DNA of 64,000 nt, taken from contig NZ_CP061497.1 of assembly GCF_014678725.1 (NCBI RefSeq), positions 2,930,001 through 2,994,000 on the forward strand, given 5' to 3'. Below the pieces are notes generated by a model that was given only the letters and a program-made list of their open reading frames with translations, was not told where the DNA came from and ran no database searches. How positions within the stretch are numbered: position 1 is the stretch's first letter; each line of letters starts with the position of its first letter. This document shows positions 1 through 9,601 of the stretch, in pieces. Source of the DNA: Thermomonas sp. XSG. GTDB lineage: Bacteria > Pseudomonadota > Gammaproteobacteria > Xanthomonadales > Xanthomonadaceae. A program made the translations under genes and the position numbers.

Positions 1-106
1 CCGGCTTTGGGTTCCCGCCGCGCTGGGTTACGGTGACCGCGGCGCCGGTACCATCCCGCCCAATTCCACCCTGGTGTTCGACGTGGAACTGCTGGGCGTC
101 GAATGA
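1..106 (+). CDS. FKBP-type peptidyl-prolyl isomerase, C-terminal fragment
   Basis: Only the last 34 codons are inside the window; reading starts at base 2 and stops with TGA at 104-106. The peptide has the conserved C-terminal FKBP pattern: W-V-P at the start of the last helix region, an A-L-G-Y-G-D loop, I-P-P-N-S, and a final strand [12 protein letters not shown] enzymes catalyse cis-trans isomerisation of Xaa-Pro bonds. The next gene encodes a second FKBP, so this is probably a tandem pair. The N-terminus and any signal peptide lie outside the window, so location cannot be judged. Confidence 0.85.
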   Translation, partial: RLWVPAALGYGDRGAGTIPPNSTLVFDVELLGVE

Positions 107-175
107 GTCCAACCTGATCGTGTTTCCACCGGCGCCCGTCGCCACCCCCCTTTCGCATCCCGGAGTTCCCTGCAG

Positions 176-952
176 ATGAAGCCGCTCGTCCGTTCCACCG
201 CCATTGCCGTCGCCACGCTGCTGGCGCTGTCCGCCTGCAAGGGCGAGAACAAGCCCGTCGAGGTTTCCTCCAGCAAGACCGAAGCCGACAAGGCCGCGAC
301 CGACAAGACCGGCTACCCGGGCCTGCCGACCGAGAAGGAACAGGTCAGCTACACCATCGGCATGGCGATGGGCAAGCAGCTGGCGGAGATCAAGGACGAG
401 GTGAACGTCGATACCGTGGTCAAGGCCCTGCGCACCCAGATGGATGGCGGCAAGGCGCTGATCAACGACGAGCAGGCGCAGCAGATCATGCAGGCGTTCG
501 GCCAGAAGATGCAGGCCAAGCAGATCGCCAAGATGATGGAAGAAGGCAAGGCCAACCTCGACAAGGGCGAGAAGTTCCTGGCCGAGAACGGCAAGAAGCA
601 GGGCGTGGTCACCACCGCCTCCGGCCTGCAGTACCAGGTCCTCACCGAAGGCAAGGGCGCCAAGCCCGGCGCCACCGACGGCGTGAAGGTGAACTACAAG
701 GGCACCCTGCTGGACGGCAAGGAATTCGACAGTTCCTACAAGCGTGGCGAGCCGGCCGTGCTGCCGCTGCAGGGCGTGATCCCGGGCTGGGCGGAAGGCC
801 TGCAGCTGATGCCGGTGGGCTCGAAGTACAAGTTCTGGATCCCGGCCAAGCTCGCCTACGGCGAGCAGGCGCCGCCGATGATCGGCCCGAACCAGGTGCT
901 GGAGTTCGAAGTCGAGCTGCTGGAGATCGTCAAGGCGCCGTCCGGCAAGTAA
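176..952 (+). CDS. FKBP-type peptidyl-prolyl isomerase lipoprotein (FkpA/Mip-like)
   Basis: This 258-aa protein has a lipoprotein signal: basic start, hydrophobic core, and lipobox L-S-A-C with Cys at about residue 21. Residues ~50-130 form the alpha-helical FKBP N-terminal dimerisation domain typical of Mip/FkpA proteins. Residues ~150-255 form the FKBP catalytic domain, with a V-N-Y-K-G strand, F-D-S-S, V-I-P-G-W, and a closing L-E-F-E-V-E-L-L strand. It is probably a membrane-anchored periplasmic folding catalyst. The ATG follows a GGAG about 11 nt upstream. A stem-loop terminator follows the stop. The fragment at the left edge is a paralogue. Confidence 0.93.
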   Translation: MKPLVRSTAIAVATLLALSACKGENKPVEVSSSKTEADKAATDKTGYPGLPTEKEQVSYTIGMAMGKQLAEIKDEVNVDTVVKALRTQMDGGKALINDEQAQQIMQAFGQKMQAKQIAKMMEEGKANLDKGEKFLAENGKKQGVVTTASGLQYQVLTEGKGAKPGATDGVKVNYKGTLLDGKEFDSSYKRGEPAVLPLQGVIPGWAEGLQLMPVGSKYKFWIPAKLAYGEQAPPMIGPNQVLEFEVELLEIVKAPSGK

Positions 953-968
953 CCGTTCCGGAACACCG

Positions 969-1000
969 GGGGACGTATCCTTGCGATGCGTCCCCTTTCT
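969..1000 (+). terminator. Rho-independent terminator after the FKBP lipoprotein gene
   Basis: An 11-bp stem (969-979 with 985-995, one T-G wobble) has a CTTGC loop and is followed by a T-rich tract, TTTCTTTT. It lies 16 nt after the stop of the FKBP gene and 20 nt before ugd, so ugd probably starts from its own promoter or from read-through. Confidence 0.7.
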
Positions 1001-1020
1001 TTTGCCCACGGATACCGCGC

Positions 1021-2379
1021 ATGCGCGTCTGCATTTTCGGCACCGGCTACGTTGGCCTGGTGACCGGCACCTGCCTGGCCGAGGTCGGCCACGACGTGGT
1101 CTGCGTCGATGTCGACGCGGCCAAGGTGGAAGGCCTGAACAAAGGCATCGTGCCGATCTACGAGCCCGGCCTGACCCCGATGGTGAAGGCCAACCACGCC
1201 GCCGGGCGGCTGCGCTTCACCACCGACGCGGCGGCAGGCATCACCCACGGCGACGTGCTGTTCATCGCGGTGGGCACGCCGCCGGACGAGGATGGCAGCG
1301 CCGACCTGCAGTACGTGCGCGAAGTGGCGCGTACCATCGGCCGCCACATCGAGCGGCCGGTGGTGGTGGTGGACAAGTCCACCGTGCCGGTGGGTACCGC
1401 CGACAAGGTTCGCGCCACCATCAATGCGGAGCTGGCCGCACGCGGCGCGGACATCGATTTCGAAGTGGTGTCCAACCCCGAGTTCCTGAAGGAGGGTGCG
1501 GCGGTCGAGGACTGCATGCGCCCGGACCGCATCGTCATCGGCACCTCCAGCGCGTCTGCGCTGGAGACGCTGCGGCGCCTGTACGCCCCGTTCAACCGTA
1601 ACCACGAGCGCATCGTGGCGATGGACGTGCGTTCCGCGGAGCTGACCAAGTACGCGGCGAATGCGATGCTGGCGACCAAGATCAGCTTCATGAACGAGAT
1701 CGCCAACATCGCCGAGCAGGTGGGCGCGGACGTCGAGATGGTGCGCAAGGGCATCGGCTCCGATCCGCGCATCGGCTGGCATTTCATCTACCCCGGCGCC
1801 GGCTACGGCGGCTCGTGCTTCCCCAAGGACGTGCAGGCGCTGGCGCGCACCGCCCAGCAGCACGGCGTGCAGCCGCGCCTGCTGGAGGCGGTGGAGGGGG
1901 TGAACGCCGCGCAGAAGGGCCACCTGTTCGAGTTGATGCAGCGCCATTACGACCTTGGCGAGGACGAAGGCCTGCGCGGCAGGACCATCGCGGTGTGGGG
2001 ACTGGCGTTCAAGCCGAACACCGATGACATGCGCGAGGCTTCCAGCCGCCGCCTGCTGCAGCAGCTGTGGGACGCGGGCGCGACGGTCCGCGCATTCGAT
2101 CCGGAGGCGATGGCCGAGACCCGGCGCATCTTCGGCGAGCGCGACGACCTGGTGCTGTGCGACTCCGCCGCCGCCGCGCTGGAGGGCGCCGACGCGCTTG
2201 CCGTGGTCACCGAATGGAAGCAGTTCCGCAGCCCCGATTTCGCGAGGCTGAAAGAGGCGCTGGCCGATGCGGTGCTGTTCGACGGCCGTAACCTGTACGA
2301 ACCCGCCGAAGTGGAAGCCGCCGGCATCGCCTACTACGGCATCGGCCGCGGACGCTCGCTGCGCAAGGAAGAAGCATGA
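1021..2379 (+). CDS. ugd: UDP-glucose 6-dehydrogenase
   Basis: The enzyme oxidises UDP-glucose to UDP-glucuronate with two NAD+, feeding exopolysaccharide and LPS uronic acid synthesis. The 452-aa protein has the N-terminal Rossmann motif G-T-G-Y-V-G at residues 7-12. The catalytic Cys266 lies in the G-G-S-C-F-P-K-D motif, and Lys220 and Asn225 are in the central helix (ATK-ISFMNE). A C-terminal UDP-binding domain contains [11 protein letters not shown]. The length fits the family. The TGA overlaps the ATG of slyX by 4 bp. A second enzyme of the superfamily, at 19858, has the UDP-HexNAc dehydrogenase form, so this one is the glucuronate maker. It probably works with the epimerase at 34114. 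Confidence 0.95.
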   Translation: MRVCIFGTGYVGLVTGTCLAEVGHDVVCVDVDAAKVEGLNKGIVPIYEPGLTPMVKANHAAGRLRFTTDAAAGITHGDVLFIAVGTPPDEDGSADLQYVREVARTIGRHIERPVVVVDKSTVPVGTADKVRATINAELAARGADIDFEVVSNPEFLKEGAAVEDCMRPDRIVIGTSSASALETLRRLYAPFNRNHERIVAMDVRSAELTKYAANAMLATKISFMNEIANIAEQVGADVEMVRKGIGSDPRIGWHFIYPGAGYGGSCFPKDVQALARTAQQHGVQPRLLEAVEGVNAAQKGHLFELMQRHYDLGEDEGLRGRTIAVWGLAFKPNTDDMREASSRRLLQQLWDAGATVRAFDPEAMAETRRIFGERDDLVLCDSAAAALEGADALAVVTEWKQFRSPDFARLKEALADAVLFDGRNLYEPAEVEAAGIAYYGIGRGRSLRKEEA

Positions 2380-2603
2380 CCGATCTCGAACAACGGCTGG
2401 TCGACCTGGAAACCCGGCTGGCCTTCCAGGAGCAGGCGCTGCTGGAACTCAGCGACGCGCTGGCCGCCGCCCGCAGCGAAGAAGCCGGCAACGCGCTGCG
2501 TCTGCATCGCGCGCTGGAAGAATTGCGACAATTGCGCAGCGCGATGGCCGCAAGCCCGGTCACCGGCGATGCCGCCAGCGAACCGCCCCCTCCGCACTAC
2601 TGA
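2376..2603 (+). CDS. slyX: SlyX family protein
   Basis: This 75-aa protein matches the SlyX family in size and pattern: [16 protein letters not shown] at the start, an acidic/leucine heptad coiled coil over residues 1-55, and a C-terminal tail ending P-P-P-P-H-Y. The role of SlyX is unknown. It starts within the last codons of ugd (ATGA overlap), which suggests translational coupling, and is followed 15 nt later by the DUF2058 gene. Confidence 0.88.
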   Translation: MTDLEQRLVDLETRLAFQEQALLELSDALAAARSEEAGNALRLHRALEELRQLRSAMAASPVTGDAASEPPPPHY

Positions 2604-2618
2604 CAGCCCGATTCCGCC

Positions 2619-3260
2619 ATGAGCAATTCCCTCCGCGACCAGCTGCTTGGCCTAGGCTTCAAGGATGCGCCCAAGCCCGCCGCGCGACCGAAGCCCGATG
2701 CCCGCAAACCGCAGGCCGGGCAGGGCGGCAAGCCCGCGCACGCCGGCAAGCCGGCACACCACGGTCGGCAGGCACAGCCGGGCCGCCCGCAGCCGCGCCC
2801 GCACACCCCCCAGCAGCAGAAAAAGCAGTCGCGCGAAGACATCGACCTGGCCAAGGCCTACGCGATCCGCGCGCAGAAGGAAAAGGACGAACGCATCGAG
2901 GCCGAACGGCTGAAGCAGGAAGAAGCACGCCTGCGCCGTGAGGCCAAGGCGAAGCTGGAAGCCTTCGTCAAGGACAAGGCGCTGAATGCCGCCGATGCCG
3001 AGCACGTCCGCCACTTCGAGTACGGCGGAAAGATCAAGCGCGTCCATGTCACCGCAGAGCAGCTGAAGGCGCTCAATGCCGGCGAGCTGGGCGTGGTGCA
3101 GATGAACGGCCGCTACCTGCTGGTGGATGCCGCGACCCTGGCCGAGGCCGAGGCGATCTTCGCCCAGGCCGTCGCGTTGAAGGTCGACCCGGATGCGCCC
3201 GCACAGGACGATCCCTACGCCGATCCCATGTACCAGGTGCCTGACGACCTGGTTTGGTGA
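2619..3260 (+). CDS. DUF2058 domain protein (YaiL-like)
   Basis: The start M-S-N-S-L-R-D-Q-L-L-G-L-G-F is diagnostic of the DUF2058/YaiL family, annotated as nucleoprotein or polynucleotide-associated but without a proven function. Residues ~18-72 are a low-complexity basic linker rich in Pro, Lys, Gly, Gln and His. Residues ~75-115 form a charged coiled coil. The conserved C-terminal domain spans ~115-213 (F-E-Y-G-G-K-I-K-R, then G-R-Y-L-L-V). The basic linker fits nucleic-acid contact, but that is inference. It is the third gene of a ugd-slyX-DUF2058 run. Confidence 0.88.
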   Translation: MSNSLRDQLLGLGFKDAPKPAARPKPDARKPQAGQGGKPAHAGKPAHHGRQAQPGRPQPRPHTPQQQKKQSREDIDLAKAYAIRAQKEKDERIEAERLKQEEARLRREAKAKLEAFVKDKALNAADAEHVRHFEYGGKIKRVHVTAEQLKALNAGELGVVQMNGRYLLVDAATLAEAEAIFAQAVALKVDPDAPAQDDPYADPMYQVPDDLVW

Positions 3261-3264
3261 CAGG

Positions 3265-3358
3265 AAAAGGGAAGCGGGGTCCGATCAGAGTCGACTTGTC
3301 CCAAGGACATGGCCAGCGTGCTGTCCGACTTTGAAAGTCGACTCTGGCCCCGCTTTTC
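3265..3358. repeat. Long inverted repeat with GTCGAC core (REP/MITE-like, bidirectional terminator)
   Basis: The arms CAGAGTCGACTT (3286-3297) and AAGTCGACTCTG (3335-3346) are perfect 12-bp complements. They are flanked by a second paired block, AAGCGGGG (3272-3279) with CCCCGCTT (3348-3355), and by A- and T-rich ends. The whole element fills the gap between the convergent DUF2058 and metH stop codons. The GGGGTC...CAGAGTCGACTT layout resembles palindromic repeats often seen in Xanthomonadaceae genomes; that family link is from memory. Confidence 0.75.
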
Positions 3359-3364
3359 CCTGAC

Positions 3365-6055
3365 TCAATCCGGATCGTAGTCCAGGTTGAACGACAGCCA
3401 GCGCTCCGCCTGGGCGATGTCCACGCCCTTGCGCCGGGCGTAGTCGGCCACCTGTTCCTTCGTCACCCGCCCGACCACGAAGTACTTGCTGTCGGGGTGG
3501 CTGAAATACAGCCCGGACACGCTGGCCGCCGGGTACATGGCGAAGTGGTCGGTCAGCTCGATGCCGGTCTTGCCGGTCACATCCAGCAGGTCGAACAGCA
3601 CCCGCTTTTCGCTGTGCTCAGGGCAGGCCGGGTAGCCGGGAGCGGGGCGGATGCCCCGGTAGCGCTCGGCGATCAGCGCGTCGTTGTCCAGCGTCTCGTC
3701 TGCCGCATAGCCCCAGAACTCCTTGCGCACGCGCTGGTGCAGGCGCTCGGCGAAGGCTTCGGCCAGACGGTCGGCCAGCGCCTTGAGCAGGATCGCGCTG
3801 TAGTCGTCGTGGTCGGCGCGGAAGCGCTCCAGGTGCGGCTCGATGCCCAGCCCCGCGGTGACCGCGAACGCGCCGATCCAGTCCTGCCTGCCGCTGTCCT
3901 TCGGCGCGATGTAATCGGCCAGGCACAGGTTGGGGCGCTCCACCGGCTTGTCGGCCTGCTGGCGCAGGAAGCGGAACCAGCGCTCTTCGCCGTCCACCTG
4001 CAGCGCCACGTCGTCGCCCACGCTGTTGGCCGGCCAGAAGCCGCAGACCGCCTTGGCGGTCAGCCATTTCCCGTCGACGATCTTGCGCAGCATCGCGCGC
4101 GCGTCACGGTACAGCTCGCTGGCCTGCGCGCCCACCACTTCGTCGGTGAGGATCGCCGGGTACTTGCCGGCCAGCTCCCAGGCGTTGAAGAACGGCGACC
4201 AGTCGATGCAGTCCACCAGCTCGGCCAGTGGATAGTCGTCGAACACGTGCAGCCCCGGCTGCTTCGGCGCGGGCGGGGTGTAGCTGCGCCAGTCGAACTT
4301 GAACGATTGCGCGCGCGCCTTGTCCAGCGGCACCAGCCGCTTGCCGTCGCCGCGGTTGCGGTGGCGCTGGCGCACGTCGGCGTAGTCGTTGGCGGCGGCC
4401 TGCACGAAATCGCCGCGCAGCTCCGGGCTCATCAGCGACTGCGCCACGCCGACCGCGCGCGAGGCGTCCTTCACCCAGATGGTGGGCGACTTGTAGTGCG
4501 GGTCGATCTTCAGCGCGGTGTGCGCGCGCGAGGTGGTGGCACCGCCGATCAGCAGCGGCATGGTGAAGCCCTGTCGCTGCATCTCCTTCGCCACGTGGCT
4601 CATCTCCTCCAGCGACGGCGTGATCAGGCCGGACACGCCGATCATGTCGGCGTTCTCGGCAATCGCGGTGTCCAGAATCTTCTGCGCCGGCACCATCACC
4701 CCGAGGTCGATGACCTCGAAGTTGTTGCAGGCCAGCACCACGCCAACAATATTTTTTCCGATGTCGTGCACGTCGCCCTTGACCGTGGCCATCACGATCT
4801 TGCCGTTGCTCTTGCCGACATCGCCGGTGCGCAGCTTCTCGGCCTCGATGTAGGGCAGCAGGTGCGCCACCGCCTTCTTCATCACCCGCGCCGACTTCAC
4901 CACCTGCGGCAGGAACATCTTGCCGGCGCCGAACAGGTCGCCGACCACGTTCATGCCGTCCATCAGCGGGCCTTCGATCACGTCCAGCGGCCGCGTGGCC
5001 TGCTGGCGCGCTTCCTCGGTGTCCTCCACCACGTACTGGTCGATGCCGTTCACCAGCGCGTGCGAGAGTCGCGCGGCCACCGGCTGCTCACGCCATTGCA
5101 GGTCTTCGACCTTCTTCTCGCCCTTTTTCTTCTTGAAGTTGTCGGCGATCTCCAGCAGCCGCTCGGTGGCGTCGTCGCGGCGGTTCAGCACCACGTCCTC
5201 GACGCGCTCGCGCAGCAGCGGGTCCAGCTGGTCGTACAACGGCAGCGCGCCGGCGTTGACGATGCCCATGTCCATGCCGGCCTTGATGGCGTGGTACAGG
5301 AACACCACGTGGATCGCCTGCCGCACCGGCTCGTTGCCGCGGAAGCTGAAGCTGACGTTGGATACGCCGCCGGAGATATGGCTGTACGGGAACAGCCGGC
5401 GCAGCTCGCGCGCGGCTTCGATGAAATCGACCGCGTAGTTGTTGTGTTCCTCGATGCCGGTGGCGATCGCGAAGCAGTTGGGATCGAAGATGATGTCCTC
5501 GGGCGGGAACCCGATCTCCTCGGTCAGCAGTTTGTAGGCGCGTGCGCTGATCTCCACCTTGCGCCGTGCGGTGTCGGCCTGGCCCACCTCGTCAAAGGCC
5601 ATCACCACCACCGCCGCGCCGTAGCGGCGTACCAGCCGCGCCTGCCGCAGGAACTCGGCTTCGCCTTCCTTCATCGAGATCGAGTTGACGATGCCCTTGC
5701 CCTGCAGGCACTTCAGCCCGGCCTCGATCACCGACCACTTCGAGCTGTCCACCATCACCGGCACCTTGGCGATGTCGGGCTCGGCGGCGATCAGGTTGAG
5801 GTATTCCACCATCGCCTTCTCGGAGTCGAGCAGGCCTTCGTCCATGTTGACGTCGATGACCTGCGCGCCGTTCTCCACCTGCTGGCGGGCGACCACCACC
5901 GCCTCGTCCAGCCGCCCCTCGAGGATCAGCTTCTTGAACTGCGCGCTGCCGGTGACGTTGGTGCGCTCGCCGACATTGATGAAATTGGATTCCGGCGTGA
6001 TGACCAGCGGTTCGAGGCCGGACAGGCGGGTGAAGCGGGGAAGGGTGGTACTCAT
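3365..6055 (-). CDS. metH: Methionine synthase, folate/cobalamin/activation subunit (MetH C-terminal part)
   Basis: This 896-aa protein carries every MetH module except the homocysteine-binding one. Residues ~15-280 are the pterin-binding domain ([10 protein letters not shown]). Next come the cobalamin cap and B12 domain with the axial-His motif D-V-H-D-I-G-K-N and the G-V-S-G-L and G-G-A-T-T-S loops (~330-560). The C-terminal AdoMet activation domain (~580-890) has the P-A-P-G-Y-P-A-C motif. It methylates cob(I)alamin from 5-methyl-tetrahydrofolate and passes the methyl to homocysteine on its partner. The ATG overlaps the stop of the preceding gene by 4 bp, and together the two make 1265 residues, close to single-chain MetH. 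Co-translation and complex formation are inferred. Confidence 0.95.
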   Translation of the reverse strand: MSTTLPRFTRLSGLEPLVITPESNFINVGERTNVTGSAQFKKLILEGRLDEAVVVARQQVENGAQVIDVNMDEGLLDSEKAMVEYLNLIAAEPDIAKVPVMVDSSKWSVIEAGLKCLQGKGIVNSISMKEGEAEFLRQARLVRRYGAAVVVMAFDEVGQADTARRKVEISARAYKLLTEEIGFPPEDIIFDPNCFAIATGIEEHNNYAVDFIEAARELRRLFPYSHISGGVSNVSFSFRGNEPVRQAIHVVFLYHAIKAGMDMGIVNAGALPLYDQLDPLLRERVEDVVLNRRDDATERLLEIADNFKKKKGEKKVEDLQWREQPVAARLSHALVNGIDQYVVEDTEEARQQATRPLDVIEGPLMDGMNVVGDLFGAGKMFLPQVVKSARVMKKAVAHLLPYIEAEKLRTGDVGKSNGKIVMATVKGDVHDIGKNIVGVVLACNNFEVIDLGVMVPAQKILDTAIAENADMIGVSGLITPSLEEMSHVAKEMQRQGFTMPLLIGGATTSRAHTALKIDPHYKSPTIWVKDASRAVGVAQSLMSPELRGDFVQAAANDYADVRQRHRNRGDGKRLVPLDKARAQSFKFDWRSYTPPAPKQPGLHVFDDYPLAELVDCIDWSPFFNAWELAGKYPAILTDEVVGAQASELYRDARAMLRKIVDGKWLTAKAVCGFWPANSVGDDVALQVDGEERWFRFLRQQADKPVERPNLCLADYIAPKDSGRQDWIGAFAVTAGLGIEPHLERFRADHDDYSAILLKALADRLAEAFAERLHQRVRKEFWGYAADETLDNDALIAERYRGIRPAPGYPACPEHSEKRVLFDLLDVTGKTGIELTDHFAMYPAASVSGLYFSHPDSKYFVVGRVTKEQVADYARRKGVDIAQAERWLSFNLDYDPD

Positions 6056-7161
6056 GCCGCCTGCTCCTCCGCGCCGACCACCGGCACCTCGCGCGGCGGC
6101 AGCCCGCGCACCGCCGCGGCGATCGCGGCGATGTGGTCCGGCGTGGTGCCGCAGCAGCCGCCGACCAGGTTGATCAGGCCGCTCTGCGCGAACTCGCGCA
6201 GGATCACGGCCATGTCTTCCGGGGTTTCGTCATAGCCGCCAAAGGCATTCGGCAGGCCGGCGTTGGGGTGGCAGCTGACGTGGGTATCGGCGACCGTCGA
6301 CAGCACGTCCACGTGCTGGCGCAGGTCCTTTGCGCCCAAGGCGCAGTTCAGGCCGATCGCCATCGGCCGGCTGTGCCGCAGCGAGTACCAGAACGCTTCG
6401 GCGGTCTGCCCGGACAGGGTGCGGCCGGAGGCGTCGGTGATCGTGCCGGAGATCATCACCGGCAGGCGCGCCCCGATCTCTTCGAACACATCGTCGATGG
6501 CGAACAGCGCCGCCTTGGCGTTGAGGGTGTCGAACACGGTTTCCACCATCAGCACGTCCGCGCCGCCTTCGATCAGGCCCCGCGCGGCCTCGCGGTAGGC
6601 TTCTGCGAGTTCGTCGAAGCTGATCGCGCGGAAACCCGGCCGGTTCACGTCGGGCGACAGCGAGGCGGTGCGGCTGGTCGGGCCCAGCACGCCGATCACG
6701 AAGCGCGGCTGGGAAGGGTCGGTCGCCTCGATGGCATCGCACTCGGCGCGGGCCAGGCGCGCGCCTTCGCGATTGAGTTCGCGCACCAAGTGCTGCAGGC
6801 GGTAGTCGGCCAGCGAGATCGAGGTGGAGTTGAACGTATTGGTCTCGACCAGGTCCGCGCCGGCCTCGAGGTACTGGCGATGGATGGCGCGGATGATGTC
6901 GGGGCGGGTCAGGGACAGCAGGTCGTTGTTGCCGCGCTGGTCATGGCCTTCGCAGCCGCAGCCGGGCCCGTGGGCATGGCCGCCCGGCGCGAACAGGGCG
7001 TCATAGCCGCTGGCGAAGCGTTCGCCGCGATAGTCGGGTTCCTGCAGCTCGTGACGCTGGATCATCGTGCCCATCGCGCCGTCGATGATGAGGATGCGGC
7101 GCGCCAGCGCAGTCTGCAGCGCTTCGGCGCGGGCAGGGTTCTTCCAGGGGAGTTGGGTCAT
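6052..7161 (-). CDS. Methionine synthase, homocysteine-binding subunit (MetH N-terminal part)
   Basis: This 369-aa homocysteine S-methyltransferase domain begins with the D-G-A-M-G-T-M-I-Q barrel start. It has the zinc ligands expected of the family: a Cys in G-L-N-C-A-L-G-A and the paired Cys in G-G-C-C-G-T-T-P. It corresponds to the first ~350 residues of E. coli MetH. An unusual Cys/His-rich loop at residues 60-73 ([14 protein letters not shown]) lies before the conserved G-N-N-D-L-L. Splitting of MetH at this point is, from memory, common in Xanthomonads, so it is not read as a frameshift: both frames are intact and overlap as ATGA. It lies 85 nt downstream of the SahR-like gene. Confidence 0.93.
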   Translation of the reverse strand: MTQLPWKNPARAEALQTALARRILIIDGAMGTMIQRHELQEPDYRGERFASGYDALFAPGGHAHGPGCGCEGHDQRGNNDLLSLTRPDIIRAIHRQYLEAGADLVETNTFNSTSISLADYRLQHLVRELNREGARLARAECDAIEATDPSQPRFVIGVLGPTSRTASLSPDVNRPGFRAISFDELAEAYREAARGLIEGGADVLMVETVFDTLNAKAALFAIDDVFEEIGARLPVMISGTITDASGRTLSGQTAEAFWYSLRHSRPMAIGLNCALGAKDLRQHVDVLSTVADTHVSCHPNAGLPNAFGGYDETPEDMAVILREFAQSGLINLVGGCCGTTPDHIAAIAAAVRGLPPREVPVVGAEEQAA

Positions 7162-7246
7162 GGCTTTTCTTGCTCCAGCTCGTCAAGCCCGCGTGGGACA
7201 GACATCGGTCTGCCAGAGGCGGCACGGCAATGACGGATATGTCTTG

Positions 7247-8176
7247 TTACGGCTTCACGCCGGTCAGCGAGATCACTTCGAAATGCGGCGGGCGCCGCTC
7301 GCGGGTGACGGTGTCGCAATTGGCGATGCTCAGCCCGGCCTTTTCCGCGAACTTGCGCAGCTCCTTGCTGGTGAAGCCCAGGTTCACGTGGCCGTAGGCC
7401 TCCACCACGCTGCGGTGTTCGTGGCGGGCCAGGCTGGACAGCAGCAGGCGCCCGCCGGGCTTCAGCACGCGCGCCGCTTCGGCCACAGCCTGCGCCGGGC
7501 GCGCGGCGTAGGTCAGCGCGTGCATCAGCACCACCAGGTCGAAGCTGGCGTCGGCGAACGGCAGTGCGTGCATGTCGCCCTCGCGCACCTCCACGTTCTC
7601 GAAGCGGCGCAGGCGCTCGCTGGCGGCAGCCACCACGCGCTGGCTGGAGTCGATGCAGACGTAGCGGTCGGCGTGCGGGGAAAGCAGTTCCGCCAGCACG
7701 CCGTCGCCGGAGGCGATGTCCAGCACGTCGCCCGGCCACAGCAGCGGCAGCGCGGTGCGTGCCAGCGCCTCCCAGGTACGGCCCGGCGAGTAGTGGCGCT
7801 CCATGTCGCCGGCCACGCTGTCGGCCCAGTTCTGGTCGGCCGCGCGCATCGCAAGTACGGCAGGCACGCGTTCGGCGTCCTGTCGCAGCAGCGGGTCGTC
7901 GCTGCCGGTGCGGATCGACTGCCAAAGCATCCGCTGCGCCGGTTCGATCGCGGCATCATCGAAGCGGTAGTAGGCCGACACCCCGGCGCGGCGGTCGCGC
8001 ACCAGCCCGGCTTCCTTGAGCTTGGCCAGGTGGGTGGACACCCGCGGCTGCGCCAGCTGGGTGATCGCCGACAGTTCGGCCACCGTGAGTTCCTCGCCTT
8101 CCAGCAGCGCCAGCAGGCGCACGCGGGTGGCGTCGGCAAACACCTTCAGGTGCGCGGACCAGCCTTCCAGATCCAT
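7247..8176 (-). CDS. ArsR-family regulator fused to SAM-dependent methyltransferase (SahR-like)
   Basis: This 309-aa protein has an ArsR-type winged helix at residues ~1-90 (F-A-D-A-T-R-V-R-L-L-A-L-L; recognition helix Q-P-R-V-S-T-H-L-A-K-L). A class I methyltransferase domain follows at ~130-300, with motif I D-I-A-S-G-D-G and a post-I acidic residue V-C-I-D. The same architecture is found in SahR regulators, which sense S-adenosylhomocysteine and control methionine-cycle genes. Its position directly upstream of metH fits that role. The assignment is inference, since other ArsR-methyltransferase fusions exist. A GGAAAG ribosome site lies at 8183-8188 on the minus strand, and the promoter side contains a perfect inverted repeat (8188-8219). 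Confidence 0.85.
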   Translation of the reverse strand: MDLEGWSAHLKVFADATRVRLLALLEGEELTVAELSAITQLAQPRVSTHLAKLKEAGLVRDRRAGVSAYYRFDDAAIEPAQRMLWQSIRTGSDDPLLRQDAERVPAVLAMRAADQNWADSVAGDMERHYSPGRTWEALARTALPLLWPGDVLDIASGDGVLAELLSPHADRYVCIDSSQRVVAAASERLRRFENVEVREGDMHALPFADASFDLVVLMHALTYAARPAQAVAEAARVLKPGGRLLLSSLARHEHRSVVEAYGHVNLGFTSKELRKFAEKAGLSIANCDTVTRERRPPHFEVISLTGVKP

Positions 8177-8187
8177 ATATATCTTTC

Positions 8188-8219
8188 CATCGCGATTCAG
8201 AGATAAGTTTCTCGCGATG
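8188..8219. promoter_or_regulatory. Perfect 8-bp inverted repeat, 16-nt spacer, upstream of the SahR-like gene
   Basis: CATCGCGA (8188-8195) and TCGCGATG (8212-8219) are exact complements separated by 16 nt. The left arm starts right at the ribosome site of the minus-strand regulator gene, 11 nt before its ATG. This is a plausible operator for autoregulation of the sahR-metH unit. Confidence 0.6.
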
Positions 8220-8435
8220 TTGCACCGCGGTCAAGCCGCGCGCGTGCCGGTCACGTTGCCGGGTGCCGATATTGCGTTCCGTCGTTGCGGCAGCGTGGAA
8301 AACACAGTGTACGCGGGCTGCATGGGCATTTCGAACGCACGCGCCGGCAAAGCGCAGGCCCAGCCTGCCGCCGCTACGGTTCTGCGCGCCGCGGGGATAC
8401 AATGCCGCTTCTTCGAATGACGCTAAGGGGCGGTT
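8220..8435. promoter_or_regulatory. Divergent spacer between the SahR-like and acyl-CoA dehydrogenase genes
   Basis: There is no gene here. A TACAAT hexamer at 8398-8403 could be the -10 box for the acyl-CoA dehydrogenase, but no convincing -35 sits at the right distance. A short hairpin, CGCGG/CCGCG, occupies 8226-8240. Confidence 0.3.
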
Positions 8436-9584
8436 GTGGATTTCGGATTCAGCGACGAACAGCTGCTGCTGCAGGACGTGGCGCGACGCATCGCCCGCGA
8501 GAAGATCGCCCCCAGCGCAGAGCACCACGACCGCACCGGCGAGTTCCCGCTCGAGAACATCCGTGCCTTGGGCGAAAACGGCCTGATGGGCATCGAGGTC
8601 CCCGCGGAGTACGGCGGCGCCGGCATGGACCCGGTGGCGTACGTGCTGGCGATGGTCGAGATCGCCGCGGCCGACGCCGCGCACAGCACCATCATGTCGG
8701 TGAACAACTCGCTGTTCTGCAACGGCATCCTGACCTTCGGCACCGAGGCGCAGAAGCAGAAGTACGTGCGCGAGATCGCCGAGGGTCGCGAGATCGGCGC
8801 GTTCGCGCTGACCGAGCCACAGTCCGGTTCCGACGCCACCGCGATGCGCTGCCGCGCCGTGAAGCAGGACGATGGCAGCTACGTGGTCAACGGCAAGAAG
8901 AGCTGGATCACCTCCGGCCCGGTCGCCAAGTACATCGTGCTGTTCGCCATGACCGCGCCGGAAAAGGGCGCACGCGGGATCACCGCGTTCATGGTCGACA
9001 CCACCCGCGAAGGTTTCCACCGCGGCAAGACCGAACCCAAGCTGGGCATCCGCGCCTCGGCCACCTGCGAGATCGAGTTCACCGATTACGTGGTCCACGC
9101 CGACGAGGTGCTGGGTGAGGAAGGGCAGGGCTTCAAGATCGCCATGGGCGTGCTGGATGCCGGCCGCATCGGCATCGCCAGCCAGGCCATCGGCCTGGCC
9201 CGCGCCGCGTATGAGGCGACGCTGGAATACGTCAAGGAGCGCAAGGCCTTCGGCCAGCCGATCGGCACGTTCCAGATGACCCAGGCCAAGATCGCCGACA
9301 TGAAGTGCAAGCTGGACGCGGCGCTGCTGCTGACCCTGCGCGCGGCATGGCTGAAGGGCCAGGGTCAGCGGTTCACCACCGAGGCGTCGGTGGCCAAGCT
9401 GACCGCGTCGGAAGCCGCCATGTGGATCACCCACCAGGCGCTGCAGATCCATGGCGGCATGGGCTATTCCAAGGAAATGCCGATCGAGCGTTTCTTCCGC
9501 GACGCCAAGATCACCGAAATCTACGAAGGCACCAGCGAGATCCAGCGGTTGGTCATCGCCCGCGGCGAAACCGGCCTGCGATAA
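8436..9584 (+). CDS. Acyl-CoA dehydrogenase
   Basis: This 382-aa FAD enzyme introduces a trans-2,3 double bond into acyl-CoA. It shows the three acyl-CoA dehydrogenase blocks: a helical N-domain; the middle beta domain with A-L-T-E-P-Q-S-G-S-D and W-I-T-S-G; and the C-domain with R-I-G-I-A-S-Q-A and the catalytic Glu in I-Y-E-G-T-S-E-I-Q near residue 365. That Glu position is that of short/medium-chain and branched-chain enzymes. Substrate chain length cannot be told from sequence alone. It starts with GTG, supported by AAGGGG at 8425-8430. It is followed by a terminator, so it is probably monocistronic. Confidence 0.93.
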   Translation: MDFGFSDEQLLLQDVARRIAREKIAPSAEHHDRTGEFPLENIRALGENGLMGIEVPAEYGGAGMDPVAYVLAMVEIAAADAAHSTIMSVNNSLFCNGILTFGTEAQKQKYVREIAEGREIGAFALTEPQSGSDATAMRCRAVKQDDGSYVVNGKKSWITSGPVAKYIVLFAMTAPEKGARGITAFMVDTTREGFHRGKTEPKLGIRASATCEIEFTDYVVHADEVLGEEGQGFKIAMGVLDAGRIGIASQAIGLARAAYEATLEYVKERKAFGQPIGTFQMTQAKIADMKCKLDAALLLTLRAAWLKGQGQRFTTEASVAKLTASEAAMWITHQALQIHGGMGYSKEMPIERFFRDAKITEIYEGTSEIQRLVIARGETGLR

Positions 9585-9601
9585 ACAACAACGACACCAA
9601 G

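Noticed and set aside
6052-6055. Frameshift or sequencing error splitting metH
   Set aside because: Both frames are fully open, overlap as ATGA and the break falls at a domain boundary; this looks like a genuine two-gene arrangement.
3497-6235. A 912-codon open frame on the plus strand opposite metH
   Set aside because: Same antisense composition effect; the minus strand carries all methionine synthase motifs.
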